A stretch of 64,000 bases of DNA from Rhodospirillales bacterium (GTDB lineage: Bacteria > Pseudomonadota > Alphaproteobacteria > Micavibrionales > Micavibrionaceae): positions 1,240,001 to 1,304,000 of the forward strand of contig JACKJB010000001.1 in the NCBI GenBank assembly GCA_020638155.1, written 5' to 3'. Shown here piece after piece: positions 60,749 to 64,000 of the stretch. Below the pieces are notes generated by a model, which did not search any database, had not been told where the DNA came from, and was given only the letters and a program-made list of their open reading frames with translations. How positions within the stretch are numbered: position 1 is the first letter of the stretch; the number at the start of each line of letters is the position of its first letter. The position numbers and the translations under genes were made by a program.

Positions 60749-63700
60749 CTATACCTTGCGGCGGCGCATGACCCGACCGGCGAAGAAGATGAGGGCTGAG
60801 CCGCCAGCCATGCCGAGCAGGATCCACAGGCCGATCCCGGCTTTGCCGATGCCGTATCCCGTGTGAGCTTTCAGGCCGTTGACGTCCTGACGCAGATCAT
60901 CCAGCGCGGCATGCATTTCCGTGCGCTCTGCCTGGAGCGAGGCAAGTTCGGTTTTGAGGTTGTCATTTTCGGCTTTGAGCGCCTGGCTGGTTTCGATCAG
61001 CGGGGCAATCAGGCCAACGTAATTCACGGATTTGGTTCCCATTTCATCCTTCGCTGTCCGGACAAGGTTCGGGAACAGCGTTTCCAGTTCCTGCGCCATG
61101 ACACCGTATTCAACCGGGCCGTCGGGATTGTCGATCATGCGGAAGCTGTAGGTATCGACCTGCATCAGCTTGCCAACGACATCATCGGTGTCCAGTTCGA
61201 TAATATCGGTTTTCAGGCGGCGATCGGATACGTCGGTGATGGTCCCGGTATATTCAATGTCCCCGGCAACGTCGAGTTCGACGTCGGGCGTTGCCGTACC
61301 GATGCCTAAATATCCGGCGCTGGTGTAGACGAAGTTGTTGTCGGCCCAGAATTCGCTGTTGCTGTTGAAGCTGATCTGGCGGTCGTTGCCGGGGGCCGGG
61401 ACCGCGCCGCCGGACAGCACCGCGATATCGCCCGCGGTGAAGCAGTTATTCCCTGCGTTATCACAATAATTGACCGCGCCGAGGTCGCCCTCGATATCCA
61501 TTTCAAGATCCTGTTCGCCGCCTGCCGTCGCCTCGACACCGCCGAGCACAAATTTTCCGCCCATCAGCGCCATGGTGTTGGCCGAGGCCAGGTTAACGCC
61601 GGACTGATCGCCCATGAAGATACCGAAGGAGGAGTCGCCGGTGACTACAGGAAGCGTTCCACCAGCAGCACCAAGGCCGAAGGCGAAAGAGTAATTTGCG
61701 TCTGATCCCGGCGAAGATTCGGTCCCGGCGTGAACATCTTTACCAAGCGCGATAGAGTTCAGACCCGCCGCAACCGCATATTCCCCGATCGCTTTACTAT
61801 GCTGGCCGCTGGCCGTGACATTGAAGCCAATTGCCGCACTGTTGATAGCGCTAGCTGTAGCGTTATAACCTAAGGCCACAGCAAAGTTATTCGATGCCGT
61901 AGTTGCACCGCCAGCAGCAAAGCTGGTCCATCCGCTGGCGGTCGCATCCGAACCGAATGCCGTACTGTACTGGCCGACATTACCTTCGTCCCATTGTGTG
62001 CCTGTCACAGCACCGGCGCGGAAGGCTTGTTTATCCGGATAGAAGAACATGCGGATGCCTGCGCCGGTCAGGCCAGCCGTTGTTACGGTTTCGCCGACAT
62101 TAATAAAGTGCGCGCTTTGATAAGAAATATGCGTCGTGTTATCCGTCCACAGGCCGCCACCGCTCGGGGCTTGCGCGACCCAGTTCGAACCGTTCCAGAC
62201 AAGGACATCGCTGCTGTTCGGGCTGGCGGCGCTGACGTCGCTCAGATCGTTGAGGACATCGACGAGGTTGTTGGTCGGGGCGTTTCCGGCGACACCGCCG
62301 AAGATCACGCTTTCGGAAACCTGGATAGAACCGGACACATCAAGGGCTTCGGCAGGGGTTGCCGTGCCGATACCGACATCGCCGGAGGTGTAGTAAATGT
62401 CATCGCCTGCGCCGTCCTGCCACTTGGAGCCGCCGGAGCTGGTCGCGATCGAGGTCCATGTGCCGCCGCCGTCGCAAAGGTCGAACTGGCCGGAGCCGCT
62501 GTCGTACCGGATCGCGCCTGCGCGCAGGGCATCGCAAGCCTCGCCGCCGTAAGCCATTTTGATCGTGCCTTCGACCTCGAACGCGGTATCGGCTTCAAGG
62601 TTGGTGGCTGGGACATTCGGGTCGATCACCATCCGACCGCCGGCAAGGAGCATCGTATTGGCGGAGGCCAGATCAATCCCGCCGTCCTGGTCACCCATGA
62701 AGATACCGAAGGACTGGATACCGGTGACCTGGGGTTTGGTAGTGATGGTCACAGCACCATCCATTAGCCCCATACCTATAGAGCCATCTCCAAAACCGCT
62801 ATTGAAGACTCCATCACCCACAACAACGTCACGCCCCATGGAAATTCCGTAGGTCCCGCTTGCAGATGTTTTGTATCCCATCGCTGTACTAAAGCCACCA
62901 ATCGCTGTGTTTGAACTACCTGTAACCGTACTGAAACTGCCGCTCGCTACGTTGTTGTATCCCAAGGCAACCGCCCCCTGCTGACTAGCAGTGACAAGCG
63001 CCCCCAACGCCGTACTAAAGTTCCCGACATTCGCATCGTCCCATTCCGAACCATTCACTACGCCAGATCTGAACGCCCCTTTAGATACATCAAAAAACAT
63101 GCGGTAATCTTCGCTGCCCGTCGTCGTATCATCGAGCTGATATGACCCAACAATGAAGTCACCCGCACTGGTATACACGAAGTTGTTATCGGCCCAGAAT
63201 TCGCTGTTGCTGTTGAAGCTGATCTGGCGGTCGTTGCCGGGAGCCGGGACGGCGCCGCCGGCCAGCACCGCGATATCGCCCGCGGTGAAGCAGTCATTAC
63301 CAAGGTTATCACAATAATTGACCGCGCCGAGGTCGCCCTCGATATCCATTTCAAGATCCTGCTCCCCGCCGGTTGTTGCTGCCGTCGCGCCAAGCACAAA
63401 CTTCCCGCCGAGCAGCGCCATGGTGTTTGCAGCACTGACATCCACGCCGGACTGGTCGCCCATGAAGATACCGAGGGATTGCTGGCCGGAGACCTGCGGA
63501 TCATTAGCTGGGTCTACACTTGTCAAACCAATCGCCATGGAGTAATCGCCCGCACTAGTAAAGCTGCCCATTGCCGTGCTTATATCGCCATTTGCCGTTG
63601 TCCAATGCCCCATAGCAACACTGCTTGCTCCATTGGCCGTGGCGTGATCCCCCATTGCCACACTATATTGCCCGCTCGCCGCTGGGAAATGCCCCAGGGC

Positions 63701-64000
63701 GATGCTTGAGTTTCCACTGGCGACACCGGCACGACCTGCAACGAAGCTCTGGTTACCGCTTGCCTCGGTCAAATAACCGAATGCTGCGCTTCGTAAGGCA
63801 CCGGCCTGGACATTTTCGCCCCAGGCAAAGCTGTTAATTCCTGTGTTGGCATCCTGCCATGCCGTGTCAGCCGCAGTAATTGCGCCTCCGCGGAATGCAG
63901 ATTTATCGGCGTAGTAGAACATGCGTGCGCCGTCATCATCCATCTCGGCAGGAAGAGTTTCTCCGCTGTTGATGAAGTGTGCGCTGTTATAGCTGATATG
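60749..64000 (-). CDS. Fibre protein with YadA-head-like repeats, S74 chaperone and C-terminal membrane anchor (5' end outside window)
   Basis: The frame is open to the right edge; 1083 residues are visible. The body consists of 14-residue head-type repeats (SVAMGDHATANGASS and similar) in blocks opened by YQSAHFIN and RMFFYPDKQAFR. A block with EMDIEGDLGAVNYCDN and PAPGNDRQISFNSN occurs twice. Near the C-terminus lies an S74 domain (SDRRLKTDIIELD, EYGVMAQELETLFPNLV, VNYVGLIAPLIE), then a coiled coil (ENDNLKTELASLQAERTE) and a final hydrophobic segment GLWILLGMAGGSALIFFAG followed by RVMRRRKV, a tail anchor with positive residues inside. The first fibre protein lacks such an anchor. The stop is 9 bases before the LamG gene's start. 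Confidence 0.83.
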   Translation of the reverse strand, partial: HISYNSAHFINSGETLPAEMDDDGARMFYYADKSAFRGGAITAADTAWQDANTGINSFAWGENVQAGALRSAAFGYLTEASGNQSFVAGRAGVASGNSSIALGHFPAASGQYSVAMGDHATANGASSVAMGHWTTANGDISTAMGSFTSAGDYSMAIGLTSVDPANDPQVSGQQSLGIFMGDQSGVDVSAANTMALLGGKFVLGATAATTGGEQDLEMDIEGDLGAVNYCDNLGNDCFTAGDIAVLAGGAVPAPGNDRQISFNSNSEFWADNNFVYTSAGDFIVGSYQLDDTTTGSEDYRMFFDVSKGAFRSGVVNGSEWDDANVGNFSTALGALVTASQQGAVALGYNNVASGSFSTVTGSSNTAIGGFSTAMGYKTSASGTYGISMGRDVVVGDGVFNSGFGDGSIGMGLMDGAVTITTKPQVTGIQSFGIFMGDQDGGIDLASANTMLLAGGRMVIDPNVPATNLEADTAFEVEGTIKMAYGGEACDALRAGAIRYDSGSGQFDLCDGGGTWTSIATSSGGSKWQDGAGDDIYYTSGDVGIGTATPAEALDVSGSIQVSESVIFGGVAGNAPTNNLVDVLNDLSDVSAASPNSSDVLVWNGSNWVAQAPSGGGLWTDNTTHISYQSAHFINVGETVTTAGLTGAGIRMFFYPDKQAFRAGAVTGTQWDEGNVGQYSTAFGSDATASGWTSFAAGGATTASNNFAVALGYNATASAINSAAIGFNVTASGQHSKAIGEYAVAAGLNSIALGKDVHAGTESSPGSDANYSFAFGLGAAGGTLPVVTGDSSFGIFMGDQSGVNLASANTMALMGGKFVLGGVEATAGGEQDLEMDIEGDLGAVNYCDNAGNNCFTAGDIAVLSGGAVPAPGNDRQISFNSNSEFWADNNFVYTSAGYLGIGTATPDVELDVAGDIEYTGTITDVSDRRLKTDIIELDTDDVVGKLMQVDTYSFRMIDNPDGPVEYGVMAQELETLFPNLVRTAKDEMGTKSVNYVGLIAPLIETSQALKAENDNLKTELASLQAERTEMHAALDDLRQDVNGLKAHTGYGIGKAGIGLWILLGMAGGSALIFFAGRVMRRRKV
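61323..61513. repeat. Long direct repeat within fibre gene, copy 1
   Basis: 191 bases nearly identical to 63171-63361 in the same orientation, encoding the GDRQISFNSNSEFWADNNFV block. Recombination between copies would delete about 1.85 kb in frame. Confidence 0.85.
63171..63361. repeat. Long direct repeat within fibre gene, copy 2
   Basis: Partner of 61323-61513, differing at only a few positions, mostly synonymous or conservative. Confidence 0.85.

Noticed and set aside
57942..64000. S74 and fibre genes as part of a prophage
   Set aside because: No terminase, capsid, portal, integrase or lysis genes are seen in the window, and the proteins carry signal peptides or membrane anchors.

Overview
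The window looks like the chromosome of an alphaproteobacterium of middling GC content. The gene set supports this: a gene split out of the alphaproteobacterial low-complexity family TIGR02302/DUF4175, an ELM1-like protein, a mfd / sdhE / recG / DUF502 neighbourhood, an Lrp / trxB / LysR neighbourhood, and a GAAC-N7-GAAC SOS operator in front of uvrA. A Micavibrio-like or rhodospirillalean lineage is my guess; nothing here names the species.

Layout. 0-8 kb: a partial unknown gene, a beta-carbonic anhydrase, a GxxExxY protein, an AT-rich gene enclosed by inverted repeats, carB, greA, a drug/metabolite exporter and an Lrp regulator. 8-15 kb: an ELM1-like protein, trxB, a LysR regulator, a small RNA, two patatin-like proteins and an aspartate aminotransferase. 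16-28.6 kb: an AmgK-like kinase, a glutamate-dehydrogenase-like enzyme, mfd, sdhE, recG, a protein with an FtsK-gamma-like tail and a DUF502 membrane protein. 28.6-34.5 kb: the two halves of a DUF4175 protein on opposite strands, then a TIGR03032 protein. 34.7-41 kb: a repetitive fibre protein with a C-terminal S74 chaperone, a methyltransferase coupled to a QueC-like protein, a small secreted protein and a Fic-like protein. 41-50.5 kb: tRNA-Lys, ispG, coaD, a repeat-rich stretch, a RidA protein, a DUF882 protein, gyrA, a DUF2059 protein and ssb. 50.8-57.4 kb: an AAA+ ATPase lying between ssb and uvrA, uvrA, a long coiled-coil protein and tRNA-Leu. 57.4-64 kb: a second small RNA bracketed by direct repeats, then an LamG/DUF1566 secreted protein translated directly after a second, membrane-anchored S74 fibre protein that runs off the right edge.

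Most genes are housekeeping (pyrimidine/arginine precursor synthesis, isoprenoid and CoA synthesis, DNA repair, replication, redox). The accessory parts are the two large fibre loci and intergenic DNA crowded with at least five families of palindromic repeats, some of which reach into coding sequence.

Main points to follow up: (1) two paralogous small RNAs sharing the motif ACCTCCCTGTTCAACT before their terminators, with 12 bases of perfect complementarity to the ribosome binding site of the AAA+ gene; (2) a DUF4175 gene apparently split by inversion into a membrane-anchored half and a separately secreted Gln/Met-rich half; (3) a fibre / S74 chaperone / LamG locus with a C-terminal membrane anchor after the S74 domain; (4) transposon-like elements with 28-29 bp terminal inverted repeats enclosing a palindromic repeat. 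All calls come from reading the sequence; no database search was run.
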